Positions 33,774 through 46,600 of a stretch of DNA of 64,000 nt are shown here, piece by piece. Source of the stretch: Anaeramoeba flamelloides (lineage: Eukaryota; Metamonada; Anaeramoebidae); contig JANTQA010000026.1 in the NCBI GenBank assembly GCA_027625915.1, forward strand, positions 2,976,001 to 3,040,000, in the 5' to 3' direction. The notes under the pieces are model-generated. The model made no database searches. It was not told where the DNA came from and worked only from the letters and a program-made list of their open reading frames with translations. Position 1 is the stretch's first letter. The number at the start of each line of letters is the position of its first letter. Both the position numbers and the translations under genes were made by a program.

Positions 33774-35409
33774 ATATTTAGAATCAGTCAAAAAGATCTT
33801 GATTCTTTTTTGTACGGATTTTGGATCAAAGAAAGAAAAAGAAAAATTTGCCAAACTTTTTTATTTTTCAGAAATCTCACTTTTCGTTCTTTTTGAGAGT
33901 TTTTATCAACAACTAACATTGTAAACTTTCATCTTACTTGAAAAATTCAAGAAAAATATTTCAAATATTAGAGACTTGGTGCTGCAACAAAATAGATCAT
34001 TTCTGGTTTTTACAAATAATTTATAAATTTCTTGAAATTTCAATAATTAAGCAATATTCTTTTTCAAATACCCAGAGTATCGTAACAATAAATTGTTTAG
34101 TCTTAAAATAAGTTTGAGAAATGATATTTTTTTTTAGAATTCGTCAGTGAAATTAGTTTTCTTTGTAAGATAATCTGGAAAAAATGAGTGAAATAATAGT
34201 AAAAACATAATGGTAAATTTAATCTTTGTCGTATTTATAACAATGAAACAATTAAAATTGGATGATTAATTTTTGATTAAACAGTATCACATTAAAAATT
34301 ATTTCGGTTATAAGGGTAATTTTCCAGGTTTTTCAAAATTCGTATTTTGGGTAAATTTTTAATTTGCTTAGTTGGTGTATTTATCGGATTTTTTTGTTTC
34401 AACAAAAAGGAAAAATTGAATATGAATCCGTTCTTTGAATCAAAAAATTATATTTTTACAAGTTTAAAATAATTATTGTAATTTGTTTAATTTAAGTAGA
34501 TTTTTTATTCTGGGTAAATTTAAAGTTTGTGGTATTATTTTGAAAGAGTACTTTTGCCCACTTACATTCCAATTAATAAGATTTCTTTCTTCTTTCAAAT
34601 AAAATAATTTTTTTTCAAATAATTGGAAATGAGTTAGATTTTGAACTTTTTCCAAAATGAGAAAAATGGATCATACATTTAATATCCAAAACTCTTCTCA
34701 AAAATAGTATTTTAATCGTCTTTTTGATTTAAAATTAATCGATCAAAATTTTCCTTTCGCTTCCCAGAAAAACGATTTTTTAAAATAAGTAACTTTTCAA
34801 ATTTGTAATTCTTATAAATAAGCTTAAATTATTAATTTACTTTTTTGAATTGGAATTTTGATGATTTATCTTAATTCTTGAAAGTTATGTTTTTTTACAG
34901 AAAAATCAATGAAAATTTTGATCATTTTGATTTGGCAATTAACAGCAAGTTAGGTTTTTTTGAACTCGGACCTTTTCACAGGTTTTCATTTTTAAGGTGT
35001 GATAAAATTTTGGAATTTCCCATTAAATCTCTTTTGTATTTTTTTGGTTTAGTAGTTTATTGATTTTAAATTGATCGAGTTTTTAAATTTTTTGTCAAAA
35101 ATAACAATTTAATCTCTCTTTTATCTGAGTAATTCTCTTTTAAAATATATTTAAAGAGTACTATTTCTTGACTAAATGTTGTTGTTTTTCTTTTCTTTCT
35201 ACATTAAGCAAATCTTTTAATTCATATCTTAGTTAATAGATAAAAGTCAAATACTTTGGATAGTTTTACCAATATATTGTAGACCTAAAGCAATTTATAA
35301 AATAATCTCTCAGACTCAAAGTTCAACTTCTCATCAACATTCAGGAAAAAAGATTATATCGAACATAAATAAATTGAATACTTTTCAAGTAACCATTGTG
35401 GAAAAAAAC

Positions 35410-35835
35410 GAAAAAGGGAAAAAAAGTGAAACATGGTTTTTCATTGGGAACGTTAATAAAGACTGAAAATTCCACGTAAGATCAATTTATAAAAGTATAA
35501 ATAAATAAATAAAGACAAAATGAAGTATTTAGGACAATATAAGTTTTTTTAATACTATCTTTTGGTATGGGTTTTCTTTGATTGCTCAATTATTAAAAAT
35601 TTGTTCAAAAAATTGACTATTTTTGAGATATCCAAAACCACATCAACAATTTCGATATGAAAGTAGATCTAAATTGTGTTTGTTGGGTTGATTGAAAATA
35701 ATACAATGGTTTATTATTTGAAATTAATTGGTTTCTTCTTTTTATTGATCTTATTTTTCATTTTCAGTAATATTCCTGATTAAAAGCTGTTTTTCATTTT
35801 TTTCCCAAACTATAAGGTTTTGTCAACTTAAAAAA
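35410..35835. mobile_element. F7 short DNA element
   Basis: Starts with gtgaaacatggtttttcatt and shares aatttcgatatgaaagtaga and ttggtttcttctttttattg with the copy at 45072-45587; its right end is weaker. Confidence 0.55.
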
Positions 35836-36034
35836 TAGTTCTTTTCATAAAATTTATATTCCAACCAAAAAAATTAAAACTCATTTTCTATTGAAAAACA
35901 AAGAAAAACTAATATTATTAAAATTCCAGTCGTCTTTTTAATATCTATTATCAGAAAGGACGTATTGTTTTTAAAAACAAGATCCATTTTTTACTTTTTC
36001 AAAAAGTTTAAAATCTCACTTATTTTCGAATTAC

Positions 36035-36513
36035 AGTGATCAAAATAAAGCGTGCAAAAAGACTATAATCCGTGTTTCAAAATATTATCCATGCTTTTTT
36101 TTATTCTTGTACCAAGGCAACATCCAATCTACTAACAAATAATATACTTAAGTTCAAATCAATTTTGAAAGTAAAGGTCTGGTTATTTTCAGTAAAATTT
36201 AAATTATTCATGCAAATAGTTGAAAATTTTCCATAATTCACTCAATTTGATTTGGATTTTTTTGTTTATTAAAATTTTTACAAAAAATTTTACTCTCTTT
36301 TTTGTGATAAATTTTACAATTTGATCCTTCATTTTTAGAATTTCTTTTTAAATAATAGAACTTTAAGAAACCAATAACATATTTATTTAGGGGTTATTAT
36401 TGGTTTCTTTGATTGGTTAATGTATTGGTGAACTATAACAAAAAAGCACGCTTTTTATTTTGAAAAACGCATTATAAATTTTTACATGGGGTTATTTTGA
36501 CTACAGTAATTCA
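36035..36513. mobile_element. F6 short DNA element, both ends present
   Basis: Left ttacagtgatcaaaataaag, right ggttattttgactacagtaa: inverted ends of about 20 bases that resemble Tc1/mariner-type termini beginning TACAGT. No open frame. Confidence 0.65.
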
Positions 36514-36769
36514 GAAAAAATTATTTTAATTGAAGAAAATTGAAATAATATTTTTGTGATTGGAGAGTCTAAAAAACCCCACTTAACAATAAAATTATCT
36601 TTTTTTAAAATAATTTCCCAGAAAAAAACTGCTTAATTCCAAAAAAATTAACACTAATTATTTGAAACTTGTAAAACAATCATTACCTTATTCACCACAT
36701 TTGTATATATAAGGAGTAAGTATATTTAACCAAATTTTGAGTGCTAAGTTTATAACAAATTGCAAATCC

Positions 36770-37060
36770 ACAAGATCTTTTATTAACAATAAATATATAT
36801 TTCAAAAATAGAGAAATTTTTAATAAAATTTTTATCTTCAAAAAAAACTGAAAAAAATTTCAACAATTTTCATTCCTAATTTAAAATTTACTTCAAAAAA
36901 TCAAGGAGTTTACCTTTAAAATTGATTTAAGCTTAAATCAATTAGGGAGTGAATTGTTTGTTACATTGGAACAGAAGAAAAAAAAATCACCGATTTTAAT
37001 ATGAAACACTGGTTTTAGTGTTGTATATGCATTATTTTGATCACTCTATTTAATATTCGA
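36770..37060. mobile_element. F6 element, partial copy
   Basis: Shares ggagtttacctttaaaattg and catattaattttgatcactc-like end (gcattattttgatcactcta) with the 31712-32150 copy. The far end is missing. Confidence 0.5.
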
Positions 37061-37792
37061 AAGATATAAACATTAAAAACATGTTTTTTATAAATTTCTC
37101 AGAAAACATGGTCTATTTCTTTCTTTTGCGATATTCTGATCGATTAAAACAATTTTAAAAAGTATTCTATGAAACTTACAAATTTGTTCAAAGTCACAGA
37201 CTGGACAATTAAAAATAAAATGTTAAGGCTTTACAACAAGATACAAAATAATCTTTTTACCCAATTTAAGTACTATAAACCTTAATGAAAAGCAAACCAA
37301 AAAAATTTCAAAATACATTTTCTCTTGTAAGAAAAAAAATTCAAATTTGGGGAGTTTTGAGTTAACAAGAATTAACATTAAAAAGAGAAGAGAGAGAAAA
37401 TTCTGTCACAATCTTAAGTTTTGTTTCAAGAAAGAATATCTTCAATTTGTTTAAAGAATAATTAGTTAAAATTCCAGACAATAGCAATTTATTAACGGAT
37501 TTGTTTGAAAGTAGGTCGAAGAATTAAAAAGCTGATTTATGATCACAATTTTTGCAACTCATAAAAAAACGTTCATACATTTGAGAGTCAAAAAACATCG
37601 AAAAATTAAAAAAAAAAATTAACGTTAAAAAACACGAAAAAAGAAAAAAGAAAAAATAGTTTTTTCATTTAATGAAAGAACAAATAAACAAACAAAAGAA
37701 AAAAAAAATTTGTTTGAAGGAAAAAGAAAAAAGGAACGTTTCAAAAAAAAGTTTGGTTATTTTTTTCTTGAATCCAAAAATCGTGGATAAAA

Positions 37793-38218
37793 TTAGTTGT
37801 CAAGGTTGGAAATGATCTGATAGGTATCTTTTTTTTTGAGATCAAAAGTATTCATTTTTGTACTAAAGCGGATGTCTGGGAGCGAATCACCTCGTACACC
37901 TCTTTTGTTTAAATATTCAACAACCTCTTCGAGATTACTAAAAGAAAGGTAATCGTTTTGTAAAAGCTGGGAAGTTTCCTCTGGCTTGATTGTGGTTTGA
38001 ATTCGATCGTTATAATTTGTTTGGGGATCGAAAACAGAAAATTTTACTTCTGGTAAATTATTCAGTTTTGTAAATTTGACCACTGGTTCGTCTTTCTTTT
38101 CTGGAACGTCTTTGTTTGGATAGATCTTTTTGGTACTTTCATTAATAGATCCATATTTGAGAACTAAATTTCGAAATTCTTTCTTTTGATCTTTGTTTGG
38201 TTTTTGTGGCGTTTCCAT
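37793..38218 (-). CDS. 141-aa protein of unknown function
   Basis: ATG at 38218 (METPQKPNKDQKKEFRN) to TGA/TAA at 37793; no intron needed. Charged, soluble, without signal peptide, membrane segment or low-complexity runs, unusual for this window. Central part VVKFTKLNNLPEVKFSVFD, then DRIQTTIKPEETSQ; the C-terminal half SNLEEVVEYLNKRGVRGDSL could form a short helical unit. I do not recognise a family. The balanced composition and good ATG context make a real gene likely. An upstream piece at 38448-38520 (ITDEYIDNFILG, then a GTAAGT donor) could be a 5' exon, but no acceptor near 38218 fits. Confidence 0.6.
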   Translation of the reverse strand: METPQKPNKDQKKEFRNLVLKYGSINESTKKIYPNKDVPEKKDEPVVKFTKLNNLPEVKFSVFDPQTNYNDRIQTTIKPEETSQLLQNDYLSFSNLEEVVEYLNKRGVRGDSLPDIRFSTKMNTFDLKKKDTYQIISNLDN

Positions 38219-38639
38219 TTTGAGTATAAAAAAAAAAAAATTTAATATACAATGATAAAAAATGATAGACCTGAACTTTACAAATTGGAAATTTAATTAT
38301 TTCAAGTGAATTCTTTTTGGTCCTGAAAAGAATTTTTTTTTGCCTCATAAATTTCCATTCGAGATGCCTATTAAAAAGATCATTTTATTTTGATTTTTTT
38401 TTAAGGTTTAGGTTCCTATTCCTGATTTCATTCAGAACCACAGGGTAACTTACCCCCAAAATGAAATTATCAATATATTCATCTGTTATTTTCAGATATT
38501 GAAAAGAAAGAATAATACAATACATTTGTGTGCCAATAAATTCAAATTTGAATTCAAATTCCAATTTTTGAGAAAAAAATTGTATGAAAAATATCAAATT
38601 AGAAATATTTACTAATTTGAAGGTTACCAAAAGTTTATG

Positions 38640-39030
38640 AATTAACAATACAACTAAACATAAAAATAAATAATTATTAATCTTAATAAAAAAGGGTGTG
38701 TTAAAAATTTTGGAGTCGTAGAATATGATAATATATTGGTAAATGTGTTAAAATGACTAAAATTAGTATCTTAGCATCGGTAAGATACCCACAACTAATT
38801 ATATTTTGTAGTACTCTATTTATAGGAACCTAACTTTAACATAATATAAACCTCGTAACAATTATTCAAAAAATTTTTGTGATCGAATATTTACGATTAC
38901 AAAATTAAAAAAAAAAAAAGACTGACTTGATAAATATTTCCAAACCAAAAATTATCTCCAATTTGAATGAAATTGTATTATTGTGGCTGTTTGGGACATT
39001 TTAGCTGTGTGGAAAATTTTGAATTTTAGT
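38640..39030. mobile_element. F5 element, left end missing
   Basis: Shares gtgtgttaaaaattttggag and ctgtgtggaaaattttgaat with the intact F5 copies. Confidence 0.6.
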
Positions 39031-40296
39031 TTAAATTTGGAAAAAAGAAAAATAGTATACATTTTCATTTTCTACTTGAAGATATTTATTTTTTCTATTT
39101 GTTACAATATATTACATTGAGTAAAAAAATTATATTTGATAAATTAACCCAAATTGTGTTAGATTTCATAATTCAATATATTTAAAATTGTTATTCTTGT
39201 TCTATTCTTTATTTAACTTCAATACATATCTAACATCTAAAAAATAATAAAAAAAAATACTCATTAATATCTCAAAAAGACACCATGAGAAATACTTCAA
39301 AACCTGTATAAATGAATCTCAAATCAAGTGTAAAATATATTAAAATTTGAGATATTCAATCACGAGTGATAAGTTTTACTAAAAAATATCTTTTTTTTTT
39401 TTATTTTTTAATTAATGGTCAATTCATTTACTTTGGGTTTGTTCATACCCAAGAAATTACTTGAAACCTAAATGGATATTATTAAATTACCCTTCTTTTT
39501 ATTGAAAAAATCCAAATATCAAAAAAAAAAAAAATTGGGAGTATTTCATTACTAAAAAATTAAATTAAAAAAAAAAAAGTTAAAAAAATAATCACAATTC
39601 CAAAAAATACAAATTGAAAAAAAAAACAATAATAGTTTCTGGTTTTGCAAATACATTGGTTAACTTTCTTCAAGATAAAATACATTATTACTTTCAGTAC
39701 ACAGTCAATTTAATTTGATTTAAGATAATTTGTATTTATTTTGTAACCCTCTATATTTGATAAAGTAAGGATTTTGTAACATCATTGAAAAAAAAAAACT
39801 TATTTAAGAGAAAAGAAAAAAATATTAAAAAAAATCTTTGAGATCTCAAAAAGAGTCAAAAAGTGACCGTTCAAAACTAACATAGTTTTTTTCAAAATTA
39901 TTTACACCATTCTAATTGGAAACTGTGTGTTATTCTTGACGTCTTTTTCTAAAAATTTTATGTAGTTTTTTCATTGTAGATTGTTGGAGATCGATCATGC
40001 TTCGCTTACTGGATAACTTTTGATTATTTGAAGAACTCATAAAAATTACAAAATGCAATTTTAGATCCATTTTATAGAATTATTGTTAACGATAATGATT
40101 CAAAATTTAAAGAGTAATTACATTATTGATAACATTTCAAAAAAAAAAAAAAAGTTCATATTTATTTATTGTTTTTAATTAAAGGGGGGTGAGCCATAAA
40201 AAATTACTTATATATGATTATGTTTTTTATTACTTTAAGAAAGCAACTGAAAAATTATTTATTTTTTTTTGTTTATTTGTTTAATATTATATATAT

Positions 40297-41811
40297 ATAT
40301 ATATCCCTTAGTACTTCGGATTTGCCGAAATTTCATCAAGTTTTATATAAAAGATTTAAAATGTATTGATGTACTAATAAATTTATTTTCTCATTTGTTA
40401 TGAATCCAGATTTTCATTATATCAAAAAGTCAATTTTTTTCAAAGATAAAGTAGTTATGCTCTTGTATTTTTTTTTTATTTTTGGAAAAATAAATAATAA
40501 TTATTCATTTTTACATTTACTTTAAAGATTTTTATTTTTTTTTTATTTTTTTAAATCATAAATTTTATTACAATAATAGTAATTCAAAACTTAAAACATT
40601 ATTTATTAATAATAACAATCTAATAATGTTGTTTATTATATGATAAAATAAATAAATAAAAAAAATATTACTGATAAAATTTCATTTTGATTTTAAATAT
40701 ATTTTTAATAAATAAAAACTTAAGAGAAAAATGAAATTCTTTTTTTGAGTTCAAAAGTAAAAGTTTAAAACGAATAATTTTTACAAAACATATAATTCAA
40801 TAAATAGAAAACACTTGAAAAAACAAAAAAACAAAGAAAATGTAAAAAAAGTTCATTTATTACATTGAAATTAAACCAGTAAAAACGCGGTTTAATAGAT
40901 AAAATACACAACACAAAATTTAAAAAAATTCAAAAAAAAAATATCTTTTATATATTATTCAAAGATAATACAATAATCATTGAAAATAAGATTTTTTTTT
41001 ATAAATTTTCTTATTAGTATAGTTTGAAAAAATATATCTGAAAAATTTGTATTTTCAATCTAAATTAATCCAGATCTTGGAAAATAATTTTTGACTTATT
41101 TTTTATTATACAATATTATTATTTATTTTATGTATAGATTTTAAAAAGTCAAAAATTAAAAAATAGAGAAAAATTAAAAAAAAATCAATTATTAATCAGA
41201 ATAGAACTATTGACCAAATCATTTGAATTTGAAATAAAACAATTCTTATTAAAAAAATTTCCAAAAGATTCAATTAAAAAAAAATACTATTTTTTTTTCC
41301 AATTTAATTTATATTTTTTTTTATTTTTAAATTATTTAGAATCAAATATAAATATTGTTATTAAATTGTAATCAACATATAAAAAAAATTTTCTTTGTGA
41401 TGACAAAATATCCTTTTTTATGAATAAACTATTTAATCAAGTATTATACGCAATATTGGGGTGAATTGGACCCATAAATAATTTCCAGTAAGTGTGATGC
41501 GTTTTAAAGGTTAAAACTAAGAAGTTTTTGATGTCTAGACAAACTTTTCAAAAAAAAAAAAAATTGTTTTTTGACAAAATTTGTATACAAAAATAAAATC
41601 ACAATAACCAATAAAAATTTTTCAAATGTTAAAAAAAATTTTTCAAGTTCTTTTTTTAATATATGTAACTATACAATTTTTAATTAAATAATTTTATTTC
41701 TAAGATGATTTTTTATAAATTCTATATCTGAGAAATCCTTTTATAATAATTCGAATTAAAATTTTTCTTTTGAAGGCAATTGGGATATTTGGGGTTTTAA
41801 GAGATATATGA
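40297..41811. mobile_element. F1 DNA element, second copy
   Basis: Left end tatatcccttagtacttcgg, right end ggggttttaagagatatatg; less well-preserved inverted ends than the copy at 22906-24402, with which it is collinear across 1.5 kb. Also flanked by an (AT)n run. No transposase frame. Confidence 0.7.
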
Positions 41812-41933
41812 AGGAATGAAACTAAATTGAATTGATAAACATTATGAAAAATCTTCAAAAACAAAATTGTACCTTTTAACGTGGTTATGTATTACATATG
41901 AGAGTTTATCGATATGGTATAAAGGGGTATAAA

Positions 41934-42518
41934 TAAACTCTTTTTCAGTCAAAGGTGACTATTTTTATTGAAGAAATAAAACATATTCTATGAGTTCAAT
42001 TCATTATTCTTCTCAAAAAAAATTTACAATTTTTAGATCAAAATAATTTTATCTAATTTTTAAATGTTTTTTTTTTCTTTTTCTTATTCTTTTTCTTTTT
42101 TTTCGATTTATTCAATTTTTTTTCTTCTTTTCTTTTTTATTTAAAAAGTCAATTTGAAAAAAAAAAAAAATTGTTTGAAACTCCAAATTAACACACAGAA
42201 AAATGAGTTCTTGTATTTTCTTTTAAAAATTCATACATTTAAAATTCAAAATAATATTGTCAACAATTTTAATTTCCTAAAGAAATTGAGAAATTTTCCA
42301 AAAGAGAAATTCCAATGAAATGGTACCAAAAAAAATTTTTACAAGATTTATTTTTTTCTCAAATTTATAGTTTCTCCAGGTATTTCTTTTATGAATCTCA
42401 ACCCTCTTCCTTAGTTTATTATTTCTCTTATTTCTAACCAAACGTACTAAAAATAATTCTTAAAAAAAAAGTGAATTTTTCATTTTTGGCTGGGCACCTT
42501 TGAGTGAAATGGAGTTTA
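41934..42518. mobile_element. F2 short DNA element, best-preserved ends
   Basis: Left aaactctttttcagtcaaag with gtgac, right ggctgggcacctttgagtga with aatggagttta. The interior aagaaataaaacatattcta matches 27351 and 55188 copies. Confidence 0.7.
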
Positions 42519-43693
42519 CTTCTCTTTTAAAAGATAACTATTTTACTTGGAAAGGATTTACTTTTTATTGTTTTCATAAATGCCCATTACTAACAATCAC
42601 AGGAGTATGAATCAATGATCAAGAAAACAAATAGTAATATTGATTTTTTGTTTGAATTAGCAAAATATTTAAGTTATGTGAACTGAACTGATTTTAATAG
42701 TAAAAAGATCTTGACCCACAATAAACCAATAATACTTTGTTATTATTGTTGATAATATTTTATACGGAATTCTATCACTAAAATTGATTGTAAGCATAAT
42801 GTGAGATGTATTATCGCAAATAATGTTTGGCTCTTGTTCATGTTCAGTTGATCAAAACCAATTAATTTGAAATAAATAAACTTTGAAAATTTTTTTTCGA
42901 CATTTTCATTTTTATTGATAGTTTTTGTTGTTTTCCCTGATTGTCCAACACGTTTATTATGGGTTATATAGTTGATAGGGTGATCATATTTTTAAAATTG
43001 TATCAAAAGGAATTTTTTCTAAAATACGTTAATTATGTTTTGAATGACATATATACATATGATTATATATTAAAAAAAATCAAGTGTAATGTGAAAAAAA
43101 AAAAAAATTCTAAAAGTAGAACATTAATCTTTATAAATTAATTTTTAAATAATAATAGGATTATTTAAATATAATTTTTATATGATTAGTTCTCTATGAA
43201 ATATTATTTCAAACAATAAATAAAAAAATAAATAAAAATAAAAATAAAGGAATAGAATTAGTAATTATTATTATTTTGAGTTCAAAAAAAAATTCATTTT
43301 GGAAGAATAAAAATAAATTAAAATTGTATTTTATGAAATCAGTTTTTTTTTTTTTAAAGTTTGGAAAATAAAAAAGAACAAATTTTTTTGTATGACATTA
43401 ATTTTTACCTTTGCGTTAAATATGTAATTTAATTTTAATTTTCTTTATTTTTTATTCGAAAGTTTTTTTTGTAGGACATTTTTTTCACTTTTTAAATCTA
43501 TAAGGATTATATTTTTTTAAAAAAATAATATAAAATTAGAAATAAAGTAAAAGGAATATAAGTATATTAAAAACCTTAAATTTCAAAATGGGGATATATT
43601 CACAAAATTAATAAATTAATAAATTAATAAATCAATAAAAAGGTAAAAATGTATGAAGAATTCAAAAAAAAAACACCTGTTTTTTAAATATAT

Positions 43694-46600
43694 TTATTTT
43701 GCTAAATATCCTCATTGTAAACAAAATAGAAAAAAAGAATGAAAAAACATAATAAATGAATAAAGTGAGGTGATAATAATATATTTACCTTGAATGTCCA
43801 TTTTAAATCTTTGACTTTGCTCCTTAAAATTTTGCTTGATTGTTTCAATCTCCATTTTTAACATTATTACTGATTCTTCTGAATCTTCAAGCTTTTGTTT
43901 TAAAATTGAAATAGACCCATCATTAATTCTCTCATTTTTTTGAAAATCATCATTTTCCATTTCAAGTTTGATTATTGCTTTTTTATATCTTTCATTTTCG
44001 TTTTTTAATTTGGTATTTATCCCTTCCAATTCTTGAATTCTGTTATTATTACTATTACTTAACGACATAAGTTTATTCTAGAAAATAAATCAAAAAAAAA
44101 AGAATAATAAAATAAAAGAATGAATATTGTCCAAATATAAATTCATATAATTTAATAATAAAATTTAATTAGAGGTATTTAAATATTTTAATTTTATAAT
44201 ATTTCAAGCTAAATGTTCATTTTTGAATTTGGATAGGATGAGAAAAGCTTTGCTCAAATTAAAAATTTTGGCAAAAATTTGTAAATTTTATCATTTTATA
44301 TTGTAATCTCTTAACTCAACATTCTTTAAAGTCAATAAATATTAAGTTAAATATAAAAGCAATCTGGAGTGATCGTAAATTTTAGATAGACCTTAATAAT
44401 TGTTAAGCTAAATTTTTATAGACTGATTATTTTTGTTCTCTTTCTCTGAAAATAGTTGGATTTTCAATATATTTTCAATATGTGTAAAATAATTTGAAAA
44501 AAAAATCTCTAAAGTTAATTATTTAATTTTTTATAAAAATTGAGTTTTTTGGCTAACTAATATCCATTTCAATTCAAATTTTTTCAAGATATTTTTTGAT
44601 TTAGAAGTCTTCAGGTTGATGAATCCAGGTTAGATTTGTCACGAAATGCTGATTTTTTTCTGAAATTCTGAGATTGTTTACGAAAACAGTTTATCATTTT
44701 TAATTGATAAGATCAACTTTTTTACAAAAATAATATCGATTTTGTCTAGACATTTATACCAAGGGAAAACTAAACAGATTTTTTTTCAATTGCAACATAA
44801 TTTAATTTTAAATATTTTCATTGTATTAGCACATTCTTTAATGAAAAAATTCTTAATTTCATTCTAAAATTATGCAAATAATTTTTTTTTATTTTTGATA
44901 AATAAAAAAATAAAAGAACTTACAAATTACCTTGTTTTTATTTGTAAACCCTGATGTTAATATTGATGAATTAAATATTTGAATACCTAGAGGTTCTAGA
45001 ATAGATGTAATATGAAAATAAAATAAATGGATAAAAAAACAAAAGATTTGTGTATGAAATAAACTAACAGTTCTGGAAAAAAAGTGAAACAGGGAAAAAA
45101 AAAGGGAATCGTAGTTTTTAATTGGGAACATTAATAGAATCACAGAAGCCTGAAAACAAAAAGTAAGATCAATTAAAAAAAAAATAAATAAATAAATAAA
45201 GACAAAATGAAGGATTCAATACAATAACAGTTTTTTTTTAATACTATCCTTTAGGTATGAGTTTTTCTTTGATTGGTTGATCAATTATTAAAAATTTGTT
45301 GAAAAACTTGACTATTTTTGTGATCTCCATACTCACTTGAACAATTTCGATATGAAAGTAGATTTAAATTGTGTTTGTTGGTTTGATTGTGAATAATATA
45401 ATGGATTATTATTTGAAGTTTAATTGGTTTCATATTTTAATTGATTTTACTTTTCATTTTCAGGTTTCTGTGATTTCTGTGATTTCTGTGATTTCTGTGA
45501 TTTCTGTGATTCCATTAATGACTCCCAATGAAAAATCGTGTTAAACTTTTTTTCCCTGTTTCCCTTTTTTTCTCAAACAGCAAACTCCAATTCAAAATTT
45601 TTAACACAACAAAATTCGATTTGTGAAAAAAAAAATCTAATTTAATCAATTTTCAAGAAAAAATACCCAATTAGAACCATTCACTAAATGGAATATTAAC
45701 AATTGTTTATAAATTACAATACTCACAAAACAAAAAATAAAAAATTATTAATACTAATAAATTATTGGTGTGTCAAAAATTTTGGAGAGGGCAAAACAAA
45801 AAAAAATGTGAATTGGATAATTTATAAAAATTCTATTAGGAATATTAATCGATCAAATGGTTAGACACCACCAACTAATTTTATTTGAGTTCTTTTATTT
45901 TAAAAGATACAACTTTAACATAATATCAATCTTCGAAAAAATTATTGATCGAACAAAACAAGATTATGTAATTTAAAAAAAATGAAATGAAAATTTTAAA
46001 AATAAAAGATGAAAAAAATCATTTTCATATTTTACAAAAATTAAAATTATTTCCAATTTGAATGAAATCTGTAGTATTGTGATTCATTGGAACTGTTTTA
46101 ACTGTGTAGAAAATTTTGAATTTTAGTTTAATTTATTTTAACGAAAACACATCTCCTCATAGTTTGTGTAACCCCCTTGACGAATTAAAACCATTACAAG
46201 TATTTAGATTATTATATTTCTAAAATCAAAGCGTTACATAGACAATCGTTGATAGATTTTGTTTTTTTAATTTTTTGTAACAAAACCCATGTTTTATTAT
46301 TAATGATTTATCAAAGAAAACATTCAATTGCTCCATTTTTCTACTGCTTATAAATTTCACCGAATTTAACAATTTTTTAATCACTCTCTTTTTATAAAAA
46401 ATATCATGTAATAATTTAAAAGCCATTTAGAAGAAATTGATTGAAAATTAAATAAATCTTGAAATTATTAGATATTTTATTCTTCTGCTTCATAAGTCAA
46501 GCAGAAAAAAAGAGATACTTTAATTTTCATTAATCGGTATTTAAAAAGCAAAGGCTTTTTTCTCTTTTAAATTTCCATGCTTTCTGTATTTAATAAACCT

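Larger units (their letters stand above)
32669..37792. other. repeat-rich stretch, two small plus-strand open frames
   Basis: Directly upstream of the PAS start is a divergent small frame (32756-32893). A second small frame is at 33609-33773. Elements F7 (35410-35835) and F6 (36035-36513, 36770-37060) follow. The block at 34880-35200 (gaaaattttgatcattttga, aataacaatttaatc) recurs near 47480 and 50660. No other gene seen. Confidence 0.5.
38219..43693. other. repeat-rich stretch between the 141-aa gene and NudE
   Basis: Contains F5 (38640-39030, partial), F1 (40297-41811) and F2 (41934-42518), plus many A/T homopolymers. The frame at 42941-43141 begins at TTG and looks like chance. The last bases before 43694 are the NudE 3' end region. 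Confidence 0.55.

Noticed and set aside
42941-43141. Plus-strand 66-codon frame
   Set aside because: Begins at TTG, very Lys/Tyr/Ile-rich, no homology or signals.
44889-45143. Possible extra NudE exon ending at a GTAATT donor near 44932
   Set aside because: In the required phase 0 every available acceptor leads to an early stop, and part of it lies in the F7 element.
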